From Ruminococcus sp. (GTDB lineage Bacteria; Bacillota; Clostridia; Oscillospirales; Ruminococcaceae), in contig JAFXSC010000012.1 in assembly GCA_017525915.1 (NCBI GenBank), forward strand, positions 1 through 64,000: a stretch of DNA of 64,000 nucleotides, in the 5' to 3' direction. Positions 1 through 7,900 of this stretch are shown here, one piece after another. Position numbers and translations under genes: made by a program. Positions within the stretch are counted from its first letter, which is position 1. The number at the start of each line of letters is the position of its first letter. Under the pieces are notes generated by a model. The model was not told the origin of the DNA, ran no database searches, and saw nothing but the letters and a program-made list of their open reading frames with translations.

Positions 1-167
1 TCATCGTCGTCATCGTCATCATCGTCAGTGTCGTCCTCTGTATCGGACTGTGTTACGCCTGCCTTGTCCTTGGTCTCACTGTCGCTGCTGTCGCTGTCCT
101 TTCCGCACGAAGCAAGAAGGCTCGTCATCATTGTGGCTGCTGCCAGTAAAGCAATAAGTTTTTTCAT
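1..167 (-). CDS. Lipoprotein, N-terminal part (runs off the left edge)
   Basis: Only the first 55 codons lie in the window. They encode a lipoprotein signal peptide (MKKLIALLAAATMMTSLLASCG, lipobox LLASC), so the mature protein should be lipid-anchored on the outer face of the membrane. A Ser/Asp-rich stretch follows and becomes an almost pure Asp run at the edge. An AGGAGG ribosome site lies just upstream of the ATG. It is the third gene of a tight minus-strand run of lipoproteins, 17 nt after the previous one. Function is unknown; the Asp run could be an acidic linker or a metal-binding tract. Confidence 0.8.
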   Translation of the reverse strand, partial: MKKLIALLAAATMMTSLLASCGKDSDSSDSETKDKAGVTQSDTEDDTDDDDDDDD

Positions 168-184
168 ATTTATTCCTCCTGAAA

Positions 185-826
185 TTATTTAGAACGGGTG
201 AAGGTTATCTTCTCCCCGTCTTTATCGGTTCTTATCATAGTATCACCGTCAAATTCAATGTCGAAGGTCTTGTCACCCTTCTCGTCATTGTGGTGAACTA
301 TGAGCTTGCTCTCCTTCTCATCGAAGGTATAGTCCATCGAGGCATCATAGCTGATATATGTTACGCCCGCAGACCTGAAATCAATGACTGCTTCCAGACC
401 GCTGTCAAGTTCTTTATTGATATCTTCACTCATGTACTCACCGTACATAGTGCTCTTGTCAGAATCGCCGATACGCTCAAAAGAGCATACATCCTTACCG
501 CCGTAGGCAACACTGAGTGTCTTGCCGTCATAGCTGATGTCCTTCATCTCTACGCCCTGGATAGTAAAGCTGTCATCTTTCAGCGACATATACGATGAGA
601 AGTCAACGCTTGCACTGAGTATGAGCTTGCCGTCCTTTTTGAATTCGATATCACCGCTCTCGATCGACAAGCCTGTGCTTCCCAGTTCCTCCGAGAGCTC
701 ATCGAGGGGCATATCCCATTTTCCGATGATACCGGCAGCTTCGTCGTCATCATTGCTGCTTCCGCATGAAACTGCTGAACCGATCATCAGCAAAGAAGCC
801 GCAAATACTGATAACACTTTTTTCAT
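185..826 (-). CDS. Lipoprotein of unknown function, paralogue of the upstream gene
   Basis: 213 aa with a lipoprotein signal (MKKVLSVFAASLLMIGSAVSC) and a strong GGAGG site. The mature part is beta-rich and soluble-looking, opening with IIGKWDMP. The stretch SYDGKTLSVAYGG...FERIG...TMYGEY aligns with TYDGRALVCDAGN...FKRVG...TVYGRF in the upstream gene, so the two are diverged duplicates. I recognise no catalytic motif. The domain resembles small lipocalin-like or DUF-type lipoproteins that begin with a 'GKW' strand; this is a resemblance only. It is probably co-transcribed with both flanking lipoprotein genes (gaps of 23 and 17 nt). Confidence 0.85.
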   Translation of the reverse strand: MKKVLSVFAASLLMIGSAVSCGSSNDDDEAAGIIGKWDMPLDELSEELGSTGLSIESGDIEFKKDGKLILSASVDFSSYMSLKDDSFTIQGVEMKDISYDGKTLSVAYGGKDVCSFERIGDSDKSTMYGEYMSEDINKELDSGLEAVIDFRSAGVTYISYDASMDYTFDEKESKLIVHHNDEKGDKTFDIEFDGDTMIRTDKDGEKITFTRSK

Positions 827-849
827 TCAATTCCTCCTTGGTAAATATG

Positions 850-1581
850 TCAGAATACCGAGTTGTAGTCCTCCAGCTCGAATTTATCCAGAGCTGTGTA
901 TACTCCGACTGTTTCTTTTTCATCTGTGAGCTTGAGCTCGCTCCCCTCACAGCTTGTGATGGTATATACAACAGGTGAAGTCTCACCCTGCATATTTATG
1001 GTGATCTTATTTGATGACGGATCAAATGTATAGGTGCCCTTCTTGTTGTCGATCAGGACAGACTTGCCGCTTGCAACGAAGTATATCTGCGTCTGAGCGC
1101 TTCCGAATTTCTCCTTGCAGCTGAATCTGCCGTAGACGGTCGTCTTGTCCTCAAGTCCGACGCGCTTGAAGGTGATGTCCCTGTTTCCGGCATCGCATAC
1201 AAGCGCTCTGCCGTCATAGGTATACTTGTATTCATTGTCGTCTATCATCAGGTATTCGTCCGAGAGGTTGAGATAATCGGAATAGATTATCTCCTCGTGG
1301 ATATCGACTATACCGGAAGCAGAAAAAGTGAGATACGTCGTACAGAGCTGCTCCGGAGCGCCGTTTCTCTTGCCGTCCTTGAATTTCTGACCTTTGAGGA
1401 ACCACTTCTTGCCGACCACTTCGTCCATGATGCTGGGACCGGCAGGTTCCTCAGTGACATTTGCTGCTGTTGTGTTCTCTGTTGCAGGTTCACTCTGCGA
1501 GCTGCTGCCCGATGCACCGCACGATACGAGCGCAGAGGCCAGCAGGACACCTGCTGAAAAAAGGGCTAACGTTTTTTTCAT
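850..1581 (-). CDS. Lipoprotein of unknown function, first of three in tandem
   Basis: 243 aa starting at MKKTLALFSAGVLLASALVSC, preceded by GAAAGGAA. A longer in-frame reading exists but would put 18 residues before the signal peptide. After the lipobox comes a Ser/Thr/Glu-rich spacer, then a beta-rich domain with KKWFLKGQKFKDG near its start and the YDGRAL/FKRVG/TVYGRF block shared with the next gene. No enzymatic motif is visible. It is the promoter-proximal member of the run of three secreted lipoproteins. Confidence 0.85.
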   Translation of the reverse strand: MKKTLALFSAGVLLASALVSCGASGSSSQSEPATENTTAANVTEEPAGPSIMDEVVGKKWFLKGQKFKDGKRNGAPEQLCTTYLTFSASGIVDIHEEIIYSDYLNLSDEYLMIDDNEYKYTYDGRALVCDAGNRDITFKRVGLEDKTTVYGRFSCKEKFGSAQTQIYFVASGKSVLIDNKKGTYTFDPSSNKITINMQGETSPVVYTITSCEGSELKLTDEKETVGVYTALDKFELEDYNSVF

Positions 1582-1743
1582 AGATATGTTCCTTTCGTAG
1601 ATAAAAGCGGGTGGATTGCAGTTGAAAGATTGCATTTACATTGCAGGAAAATCCGGGTGTGATTAGCTGGTAAAACGAGAACTCTCGGCTTTTGCAGAGG
1701 AAGGTACATAAGGGAACGTGCCGCAGCTGATGGCTCCTGTGCC

Positions 1744-3114
1744 TTATCTTATGGAGCCGACTGTTCTCGGGAAGAGTATAACGTCACGGATATTTGCCAT
1801 ACCCGTTGTGTACATGATGAGTCTCTCGAAGCCGAGACCGAAGCCGCCGTGAGGTACGCTGCCGTACTTTCTGAGGTCGAGGTAATCGCCGTAGGGATCG
1901 AGGCTCATTCCCCTATCCTTCATTGCAGCGAGAAGCTTTTCATAATCATACTCACGCTCGCTGCCGCCGATGATCTCGCCTACGCCGGGAACAAGGAGAT
2001 CGACTGCCGCAACGGTCTTGCCGTCCGGGTTCTGCTTCATATAGAAGGACTTTATCTCCTTCGGATAGTCGGTAACGAATACCGCTTTTTTAAACACCTT
2101 CTCGGAGAGGTATCTCTCGTGCTCGGTCTGGAGGTCGCAGCCCCATTCTACGGGATATACGAAGTTCTCTCCGGACTTCTTCAGCAGTTCGATAGCCTCG
2201 GTATATGTCACTCTGCCGAACTCGTGGGAGATGAGTTCCTCGAGACGTGCTTTAAGTCCCTTTTCAAAATGTGCATCGAAGAAATCTATCTCATCAGGGC
2301 AGGTCTTCAGAAGCTTGCCGATAACGAATTTGAGCATATCCTCAGCAAGCTCGATAACGTCGTCGAGCTCCATGAAGGCTACCTCCGGCTCGATGTGCCA
2401 GAACTCGGCAAGGTGCTTGGGAGTGTTGGAATTCTCGGCGCGGAAGGAGGGACCGAAGGTATATATCTTGCCCATAGCCATTGCAGCCATTTCGCCCTCG
2501 AGCTGACCGGATACAGAAAGACCTGCGCGCTTGCCGAAGAAGTCGTTGGCGTAGTATTCCTCCTCGGTCTTGTACTCGGTGGTGAAGCCGTTTGTAGTTA
2601 CCTGGAACATCTCGCCTGCGCCCTCACAGTCGCTTCCTGTGATGAGCGGAGTGTTCACATAGACATAGTTATGGCTCTGGAAATATTCATGTATTGCAGA
2701 AGCAAGCACTGAACGCACTCTCCATACAGCGTTGAAGGTGTTCGTTCTGCCTCTGAGGTGGGGGATGCTGCGGAGAAATTCAAGTGTGTGGCCCTTCTTC
2801 TGAAGGGGGTAATCCGTAGGAGCATCGCCGAATACAGTGATATCTCCGGGAGTTGTGTTGATCTCAACGGTATTGTTCCTGCCGGCAACGACAGTTCCCT
2901 CAACCTTTACAGATGTGCCGACGCGGGGCTCCTTGAAATCAGCCTCGCCCTTATCAACGACCACCTGTATGTTTTTCAGCGATGTACCGTCATTGAGTTC
3001 GATGAAGGCAACGCTCTTGGAATTGCGTGAGGTGCGTACCCAGCCGCAGACGGTAACTTTACCGCCCACATATTCCTGTGAGCTGATGATCTCTTTGATG
3101 TCGGTGTGTTTCAT
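1744..3114 (-). CDS. asnS: Asparaginyl-tRNA synthetase
   Basis: 456 aa, the usual length for bacterial AsnRS. It charges tRNA-Asn with asparagine in the cytoplasm. An N-terminal OB-fold anticodon-binding domain (about residues 10-105, VTVCGWVRTSRNSKSVAFIELNDG) is followed by a class IIb catalytic core. The core has motif 2 around FRAENSNTPKHLAEFWHIE and motif 3 GGFGLGFERLIMY; the C-terminus is FPRTVGSIR. The start is MKHTDIKEII with GGAAGGAAA upstream; the longer frame would run back into the leader terminator. AsnRS rather than AspRS is supported by overall sequence and by the T-box leader. Confidence 0.97.
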   Translation of the reverse strand: MKHTDIKEIISSQEYVGGKVTVCGWVRTSRNSKSVAFIELNDGTSLKNIQVVVDKGEADFKEPRVGTSVKVEGTVVAGRNNTVEINTTPGDITVFGDAPTDYPLQKKGHTLEFLRSIPHLRGRTNTFNAVWRVRSVLASAIHEYFQSHNYVYVNTPLITGSDCEGAGEMFQVTTNGFTTEYKTEEEYYANDFFGKRAGLSVSGQLEGEMAAMAMGKIYTFGPSFRAENSNTPKHLAEFWHIEPEVAFMELDDVIELAEDMLKFVIGKLLKTCPDEIDFFDAHFEKGLKARLEELISHEFGRVTYTEAIELLKKSGENFVYPVEWGCDLQTEHERYLSEKVFKKAVFVTDYPKEIKSFYMKQNPDGKTVAAVDLLVPGVGEIIGGSEREYDYEKLLAAMKDRGMSLDPYGDYLDLRKYGSVPHGGFGLGFERLIMYTTGMANIRDVILFPRTVGSIR

Positions 3115-3149
3115 TATTATCTTTCCTTCCGTAATATATTCAGGACGAG

Positions 3150-3466
3150 GAAAAACAGAAAGCTCCCGTCCCACAACAGGACGGGAGCGTAATACCCGTG
3201 GTGCCACCTGAATTATCGCAAAAGCGATCACTTTTGAGCCGCTGTAACGTGCGGAAAACGTCTTGCCTACTAAGCTGCGGTATCATCACCGGCACATCCG
3301 GTCGCTTCACAGGCGCTCCGGTATCCAGCCGGCTGCTGTTTTTCCGCACCCTTTCGGTTTGCTGCTCGGGAGTGTTATTCACTCAGGCTCTGATATGCGG
3401 CTCCCACCTTCCCGCACTCTCTGTGAACGATATCCTGCGCTACTTCTCTCCGTCTTCGCATTTCAT
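3150..3466 (-). promoter_or_regulatory. T-box leader controlling asnS
   Basis: The minus strand carries the invariant T-box core AGGTGGCACCACGG (about 3196-3210). It is followed at once by a strong terminator hairpin (GCTCCCGTCC/GGACGGGAGC, 3162-3188) with a T-rich tail, 36 nt upstream of asnS. Uncharged tRNA would pair with the T-box bulge and stabilise the antiterminator. A plausible Asn specifier (AAC) reads at 3374-3376 within the upstream stem region. The core and terminator are certain; the specifier position is a best guess, and the leader start is inferred from the promoter. Confidence 0.9.
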
Positions 3467-3472
3467 AAAAGT

Positions 3473-3501
3473 ATTGTATCACGTTTTTCCGGGATTGTCA
3501 A
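3473..3501 (-). promoter_or_regulatory. Sigma-A-type promoter for asnS leader
   Basis: On the minus strand TTGACA (3496-3501) and TACAAT (3473-3478) are separated by 17 bp, placing the transcription start just upstream of the T-box leader. Confidence 0.85.
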
Positions 3502-3569
3502 GAGCTGAACGAAAATTTTCCGTCCGCCCCTGCATATACAGCCGTGAACTGTCATCAGCAGCCGCCGGT

Positions 3570-5624
3570 TCACATGAAAAACATACTTACACCGTGTTCC
3601 TTGGCATAGCTCTCCGCCTTCTTGCGGTTTATCTGTCTGAGGACCCGGACGGTCTGGCGATGTCCCTTCTTGATCTCATCCATTTTTATATCCGGGTTTT
3701 CAAATTCGGTTATATTGATGGTATAAAGCATCTCACAGCCGGTGAATGCGTCCTCCTTGATGTCCTTGGTCTGCCAGCTGATACGCAGGGTCGAGAGGTT
3801 CTGGCAGCCGTAGAACGCCCAGTTGCCTATCGACTTCACCGTTGAGGGTATAGTTATCGAATCGAGTGAACGGCACCATGAGAACGCACTCTCGCCTATG
3901 GAAGCCACAGAGTCCGATATTACGACCTTTTTGAGGTTGTAGCACTCGGAGAACGCGGAGTTGCCGATGCTCTCGACCGAGCCGCCGATGACCACCCTGC
4001 GGAGTCTCCGGCAGGAGAAGAACGTAAGCTCGTTGATCCTCTGGAGGTATGCCGGGAGCACAATGTTTTCAAGAGCATTGCAGCGTCCGAAAGCACCCTT
4101 GCCGATGCGCCGGATAGATTCCGGGAAATTGATCGTCTTCAGCTTCAGGCATTTAAGGAAGGCGTTCTCACCTATGGATTCAAGGTTGTTGGAAAGCACT
4201 ATCTCCTCAAGCGCAAAGCAGTGGCAGAACGCAAATTTATCAACTATCTTCACGCTGTCGGACATGACTATCTTTCGGAGGGTCTCATTGCCGCGGAATG
4301 CGTATTTTCCGATAACGGTTATCGAATCCGGTATCTTTATAGCCTCGGTAGTGCCTATGTACTTGACGAGAGTGCCCGTTCTGGTATTTATCGCCATATT
4401 GTTGATATCATCGATTACGATATTCTCAACGTCGGCATCCTCGATCTCGCCGAGCTCTTTCAGCTCTGAAACTACCTGCTCCGTGGTCACCTTTGCGGAC
4501 GGCTTTGCAGGTTCGGGCTTCTTCTCAGGAGCCTTCTCTGCCTTGACCGGCTCGGGCTTCTTCTCAGGAGCCTTCTCTGCCTTGACCGGCTCGGGCTTCT
4601 TTTCGGGAGCTTTCTCAGCCTTGGCAGGTTCTGGCTTCTTCTCGGGTGCTTTCTCAGCCTTGGCAGGTTCTGGCTTCTTCTCGGGTGCTTTCTCCGTCTT
4701 GGCAGGCTCGGGCTTCTTCTCGGGAGCTTTCTCAGCCTTGGCAGGTTCCGGCTTCTTTTCGGGAACTTTCCCGTGCTTTCCGTGCCTTCTGTTTTCAAGG
4801 ACTATCTCATCCGGGATATCCTCTTTCTCAGCTTTATGCGCTGCACCTTCGCTCTCGACATATACTACCTCAGTTTCAAGCGCGGACTTTGCAGCGGCTT
4901 CATTCTTTGGCTGATTCTTCTTCTCGGGAGTTTTCTCCGCCTTTACCGGCTCATGCTTCTTCTCCGGGAATTTCACTTCCTTCGGCTCGATACTCCTGAT
5001 GTTCTGTCTGAGTTCTTCAAGGAACGGAGCAGCGGCAGCCATTCCGTTTTTAGGAGCAGCTACAGACTCCTTTATTATAGATGCTATCTCCTCGCTGCCC
5101 TTGGTGTCAACATCAGCGGACAGCGACGGCATGGAGGGCTTTGCCTCCGGCATCATATTTTCGTATTTTTTAGAGCCGGCTTTGAATTCCTGCCTGCTGT
5201 CGGCAGGCTTGGGCTCAGGCTTTTTCGTTTCGGCAGGCTTCTGCTCCGGCCTGGGCTCAGGCTTTTTCGCTTCGGCAGGCTTCTGCTCCGGCCTGGGCTC
5301 AGACTTCTTCGCTTCGGCAGGCTTCTGCTCCGGCTTGGGCTCGGGCTTTTTCGCTTCGGCAGGCTTCTGCTCCGGCTTGGGCTCGGGCTTTTCCGTTTCG
5401 GCAGGCTTCTGCTCCGGCTTGGGCTCGGGCTTTTCCGTTTCGGCAGGCTTCTGCTCCGGCTTGGGCTCAGGCTTTCGTGATTTTGCAGCCCTGAGATTGA
5501 GTTTTACTATCCTTGTCTTGCTGTCGGAAGTCTCAGAATGTTTCCTGTTCTTCTCACACAGCGGACAGGTAGTGTATTTGTCGGAATCATAAAAATGACT
5601 TTCCGGACACTTTACCATCTTCAT
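3570..5624 (-). CDS. Zinc-finger, KPE-repeat and BspA-type leucine-rich repeat protein
   Basis: 684 aa from the ATG, with GGGAGG eight bases upstream; a TTG two codons earlier is less likely. Layout: a small zinc-binding motif with Cys6, His10, Cys20 and Cys23 (CPESHFYDSDKYTTCPLC); six copies of a 14-residue EPKPEQKPAE-type repeat (about 52-136); a charged middle region; seven copies of a 13-residue EKKPEPAKAEKAP repeat (about 284-375); then about nine LRR_5 repeats of 23 residues (IGxxAFxxCxxLxxIxIP pattern). No signal peptide is seen and the N-terminal zinc finger points to the cytosol, unlike most BspA-like surface proteins. The LRR part is probably a protein-binding scaffold; the partner is unknown. 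Confidence 0.9.
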   Translation of the reverse strand: MKMVKCPESHFYDSDKYTTCPLCEKNRKHSETSDSKTRIVKLNLRAAKSRKPEPKPEQKPAETEKPEPKPEQKPAETEKPEPKPEQKPAEAKKPEPKPEQKPAEAKKSEPRPEQKPAEAKKPEPRPEQKPAETKKPEPKPADSRQEFKAGSKKYENMMPEAKPSMPSLSADVDTKGSEEIASIIKESVAAPKNGMAAAAPFLEELRQNIRSIEPKEVKFPEKKHEPVKAEKTPEKKNQPKNEAAAKSALETEVVYVESEGAAHKAEKEDIPDEIVLENRRHGKHGKVPEKKPEPAKAEKAPEKKPEPAKTEKAPEKKPEPAKAEKAPEKKPEPAKAEKAPEKKPEPVKAEKAPEKKPEPVKAEKAPEKKPEPAKPSAKVTTEQVVSELKELGEIEDADVENIVIDDINNMAINTRTGTLVKYIGTTEAIKIPDSITVIGKYAFRGNETLRKIVMSDSVKIVDKFAFCHCFALEEIVLSNNLESIGENAFLKCLKLKTINFPESIRRIGKGAFGRCNALENIVLPAYLQRINELTFFSCRRLRRVVIGGSVESIGNSAFSECYNLKKVVISDSVASIGESAFSWCRSLDSITIPSTVKSIGNWAFYGCQNLSTLRISWQTKDIKEDAFTGCEMLYTINITEFENPDIKMDEIKKGHRQTVRVLRQINRKKAESYAKEHGVSMFFM
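4503..4773. repeat. 39-bp minisatellite inside the LRR gene
   Basis: About seven in-frame copies of a 39-bp unit encode EKKPEPAKAEKAP. Copies differ mainly at synonymous or Ala/Val positions. Keeping the frame suggests recent expansion under coding constraint. Confidence 0.9.
5212..5471. repeat. 42-bp minisatellite inside the LRR gene
   Basis: About six in-frame copies of a 42-bp unit encode EPKPEQKPAETEKP-type repeats with small variations (ETE, EAK, ETK; K/R). It is unrelated in register to the 39-bp array further along the gene, although both give Lys/Glu/Pro-rich stiff linkers. Confidence 0.9.
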
Positions 5625-5708
5625 TGACAAATCCTCCCAAACACTACTTTATGTAAATTTGAACATTAAGCATACGAAATATTAACATTGTGTGAACTCA
5701 ATATTATC

Positions 5709-5737
5709 ATTATAGCATTTTCTCCATAAAAAATCAA
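5709..5737 (-). promoter_or_regulatory. Promoter for the LRR protein gene
   Basis: On the minus strand TTGATT (5732-5737) and TATAAT (5709-5714) are 17 bp apart, about 85 bp upstream of the start codon. The rest of the 5625-5927 gap is AT-rich and shows nothing else recognisable. Confidence 0.65.
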
Positions 5738-5927
5738 TAATTTACCGCACACTATGTTGATTTTTGTTAAAACCTAACATAAAGTAAAATCTTCCGTCTC
5801 CCGAAAGCCCGATAAATCATAGTCCCGCAGTCCGCTCATTGTGCAAATTGTATAAAGCAGTGCTTTTGCCCTCTCGCAGCCGCGATATTACAGTCTGCAT
5901 AAACGCCGGAAAAATATCAAAAACCTA

Positions 5928-5956
5928 TTGCTTTCACGAAATAAATGTGGTATAAT
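5928..5956 (+). promoter_or_regulatory. Promoter for the thiamin operon
   Basis: TTGCTT (5928-5933) and TATAAT (5951-5956) are separated by 17 bp, immediately upstream of the TPP riboswitch. Confidence 0.8.
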
Positions 5957-5962
5957 ATTAAA

Positions 5963-6052
5963 TCAGTGGGGAGCTTGTCGGACAGGCTGAGAGGAAGGTG
6001 TGACCTTCGACCCGTAACCTGATTTGGATAATGCCAACGTAGGGACGCTGAT
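5963..6052 (+). promoter_or_regulatory. TPP riboswitch (THI element)
   Basis: The conserved aptamer elements are all present in order: the closing P1 stem (TCAG at 5963, CTGA at 6048), CTGAGA, and the ACCCGTAACCTGATTTGG...ATGCCAACGTAGGGA block. The aptamer lies directly upstream of thiS and a terminator-like hairpin. It should shut off the thi operon when thiamin pyrophosphate is abundant. Confidence 0.97.
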
Positions 6053-6064
6053 AATTGTAATTCA

Positions 6065-6092
6065 GGGGACTGCGGAGCGCGGTCCCCTTTTT
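6065..6092 (+). terminator. Riboswitch expression-platform hairpin
   Basis: GGGGAC (6065-6070) pairs with GTCCCC (6082-6087) and is followed by TTTTT, giving an intrinsic terminator. The CCCC arm can alternatively pair with the GGGG of the thiS ribosome site (6093-6096), so transcriptional and translational control could both operate. That second mode is inferred. Confidence 0.8.
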
Positions 6093-6105
6093 GGGGAGGT
6101 ATGCT

Positions 6106-6300
6106 ATGGTAAAGGTCAACGGCGAAATGCTCGATATGAACGGAAAGACCGTTGCTGAGTTGCTTATTGCTATGGACACTGACAGCCGGCGCGTTGCTGT
6201 GGAGCTCAACGAGGAAATCGTTCCGAAGGCAAAGTACGGCGAGACTGTCCTCAGCGACGGTGATACCGTGGAAGTGGTGCGCTTCGTAGGAGGCGGCTGA
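6106..6300 (+). CDS. thiS: Sulfur-carrier protein ThiS
   Basis: 64 aa with a ubiquitin-like fold and the obligatory C-terminal Gly-Gly (VVRFVGGG). ThiF adenylates this tail, which then carries sulfur as a thiocarboxylate to ThiG for thiazole synthesis. The start is MVKVNGEM, behind GGGGAGGT; an upstream in-frame extension would enter the riboswitch terminator. First gene of the thi operon, one base before thiF. Confidence 0.95.
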   Translation: MVKVNGEMLDMNGKTVAELLIAMDTDSRRVAVELNEEIVPKAKYGETVLSDGDTVEVVRFVGGG

Positions 6301-6301
6301 T

Positions 6302-6940
6302 ATGGTACTTCCCACAAAAGAGGAGATGTACGCTGCACTGGTCGAACGCCACGGCGCTGAGCTTCAGAAAAAGCTCTCGGCGGCATCAGTCGCGGTATGC
6401 GGTCTCGGAGGGCTCGGCTCGAACATCGCGATTGCGCTTGCGAGAGCCGGAGTGGGACATATCCACATCATCGACTTCGACCGCGTGGATATCCAGAACC
6501 TCAACCGCCAGCAGTATTTTCCGGAACAGCTTGGACTTGCCAAAACCGAAGCTCTCGGCGATACTCTCCGGAGAATAGCCCTTTGCTCGGAGATAACCGC
6601 GGACTGCGTGAAGCTCACAGAGGAGAATATCCCCTCCCTTCTGAGCGGCGAAGACATCATCTGTGAGGCATTCGACAAAGCCGACCAGAAGGCTATGCTG
6701 GTGAACTGTGTACTGGAGAATATGCCGGAGAAATACCTCGTTGCAGGCTCCGGGATGGCAGGCATCGCACCTTCCAATCTCATAACCACAAAGCGCGTGA
6801 CAAAGCGCTTCTACCTCTGCGGCGATGACATGAACGACGTTGAAGATGGTCTCGGACTTGTCTCGGCGAGGGTCATGATATGCGCCGCTCATCAGGCAAA
6901 TGCAATTATCCGGATAATCGCCGGAGAATACGATATATAA
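6302..6940 (+). CDS. thiF: ThiS adenylyltransferase ThiF
   Basis: 212 aa of the E1/MoeB/ThiF superfamily, in the short form common in Firmicutes. The nucleotide-binding glycine loop GLGGLGSNIAIALARAG lies near residue 32, followed by the IIDFDRVDIQNLNRQQY signature with the ATP-contacting Asp and Asn/Arg residues. It activates the ThiS C-terminus with ATP. No CxxC zinc pair is visible, as in other short ThiF proteins. The start is tightly coupled to thiS, with the ribosome site inside its last codons. Confidence 0.93.
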   Translation: MVLPTKEEMYAALVERHGAELQKKLSAASVAVCGLGGLGSNIAIALARAGVGHIHIIDFDRVDIQNLNRQQYFPEQLGLAKTEALGDTLRRIALCSEITADCVKLTEENIPSLLSGEDIICEAFDKADQKAMLVNCVLENMPEKYLVAGSGMAGIAPSNLITTKRVTKRFYLCGDDMNDVEDGLGLVSARVMICAAHQANAIIRIIAGEYDI

Positions 6941-6952
6941 GGAGTATTTGAT

Positions 6953-7726
6953 ATGAACAAGGACGATAAGCTCATTTTAGGCGGACACGAATTCACCTCC
7001 CGTTTCATTCTCGGCTCGGGAAAGTATTCCCTCAGTCTCATCGAAGCGGCTGTGAAATACGCAGGCGCACAGCTCATCACGCTCGCTGTCCGCAGGACTA
7101 ATTCCAAGGAGCATGAGAATATCCTCGACTATATCCCGGAGGGTGTTACCCTCCTGCCGAATACCTCCGGTGCAAGAAATGCCGACGAAGCTGTCCGCAT
7201 AGCAAGACTTGCCCGTGAACTGGGCTGCGGAGACTTCGTTAAGGTCGAGATAATGCGCGATACGAAGTACCTTCTCCCCGACAATCAGGAGACTATCCGT
7301 GCAACGGAGATACTCGCCAAAGAGGGCTTCGTAGTAATGCCCTATATGTACCCGGACCTCAACGCTGCCCGTGACCTTGTGAATGCCGGTGCTGCTTCGG
7401 TAATGCCTCTTGCATCGCCTATCGGTTCCAACAAAGGACTTGCAACACGCGATTTCATACAGATACTCATTGACGAGATAGACCTTCCTATTATAGTTGA
7501 TGCAGGCATCGGACGTCCCTCACAGGCTTGCGAGGCTATGGAAATGGGTGCAGCTGCGGTAATGTCCAACACTGCACTTGCAACAGCAGGCGACCTTCCG
7601 GTAATGGCTGAGGCTTTCAGGCAGGCTGTTGAAGCTGGAAGAAAGGCTTATCTCTCAGGTCTCGGACGTGTACTCACAAGAGGTGCAGCACCGTCAGATA
7701 CGCTCATAGGATTTCTCAGAGACTGA
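6953..7726 (+). CDS. thiG: Thiazole synthase ThiG
   Basis: 257 aa TIM-barrel enzyme that condenses DXP, the ThiH product dehydroglycine and sulfur from ThiS-COSH into the thiazole phosphate. Family hallmarks are [13 protein letters not shown] at the N-terminus, [14 protein letters not shown] and the phosphate-binding [19 protein letters not shown]. Normal length, AAGGAG upstream, 12 bases after thiF. Confidence 0.96.
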   Translation: MNKDDKLILGGHEFTSRFILGSGKYSLSLIEAAVKYAGAQLITLAVRRTNSKEHENILDYIPEGVTLLPNTSGARNADEAVRIARLARELGCGDFVKVEIMRDTKYLLPDNQETIRATEILAKEGFVVMPYMYPDLNAARDLVNAGAASVMPLASPIGSNKGLATRDFIQILIDEIDLPIIVDAGIGRPSQACEAMEMGAAAVMSNTALATAGDLPVMAEAFRQAVEAGRKAYLSGLGRVLTRGAAPSDTLIGFLRD

Positions 7727-7734
7727 TTTATTAT

Positions 7735-7895
7735 TAGTCGAGAGTTGAAAGTGGATGGTGGAGAGTTTCTGTATCGCCTTACGGCGATAATATCAAAAAG
7801 GCATCGGAACAACTCTCAATTATCAACCCTGTTTTAGTTGCCGGACGCACAATGTGCGCCCCTACAAGCTATGCACTAACCACTGTAAAGAGGTA
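7735..7895. repeat. Dispersed intergenic repeat between thiG and thiH
   Basis: The 174-bp gap holds GAGAGTTGAAA at one end and ACAACTCTCAATTATCAAC further on, then a GCCGGACGCACAATGTGCGCCCC hairpin-like stretch and GCTATGCACTAACCACT. Similar pieces occur at 10358-10475 and elsewhere. It does not look coding and probably inserted into the operon. Confidence 0.55.
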
Positions 7896-7900
7896 ATAAA

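Noticed and set aside
1849-2712. 287-aa plus-strand frame opposite asnS
   Set aside because: Antisense shadow of a highly conserved synthetase; no homology signal or ribosome site.
3961-4914. Long plus-strand open frame opposite the LRR gene (also 4773-5480 and 4999-5592)
   Set aside because: It arises from the minisatellites, which lack stops in several frames. No ribosome site, and the minus-strand product has clear LRR domains.
5212-5471. Regular 42-bp repeats that could suggest a CRISPR array
   Set aside because: There are no unique spacers; units are directly adjacent, in frame and coding, and no cas genes are present.
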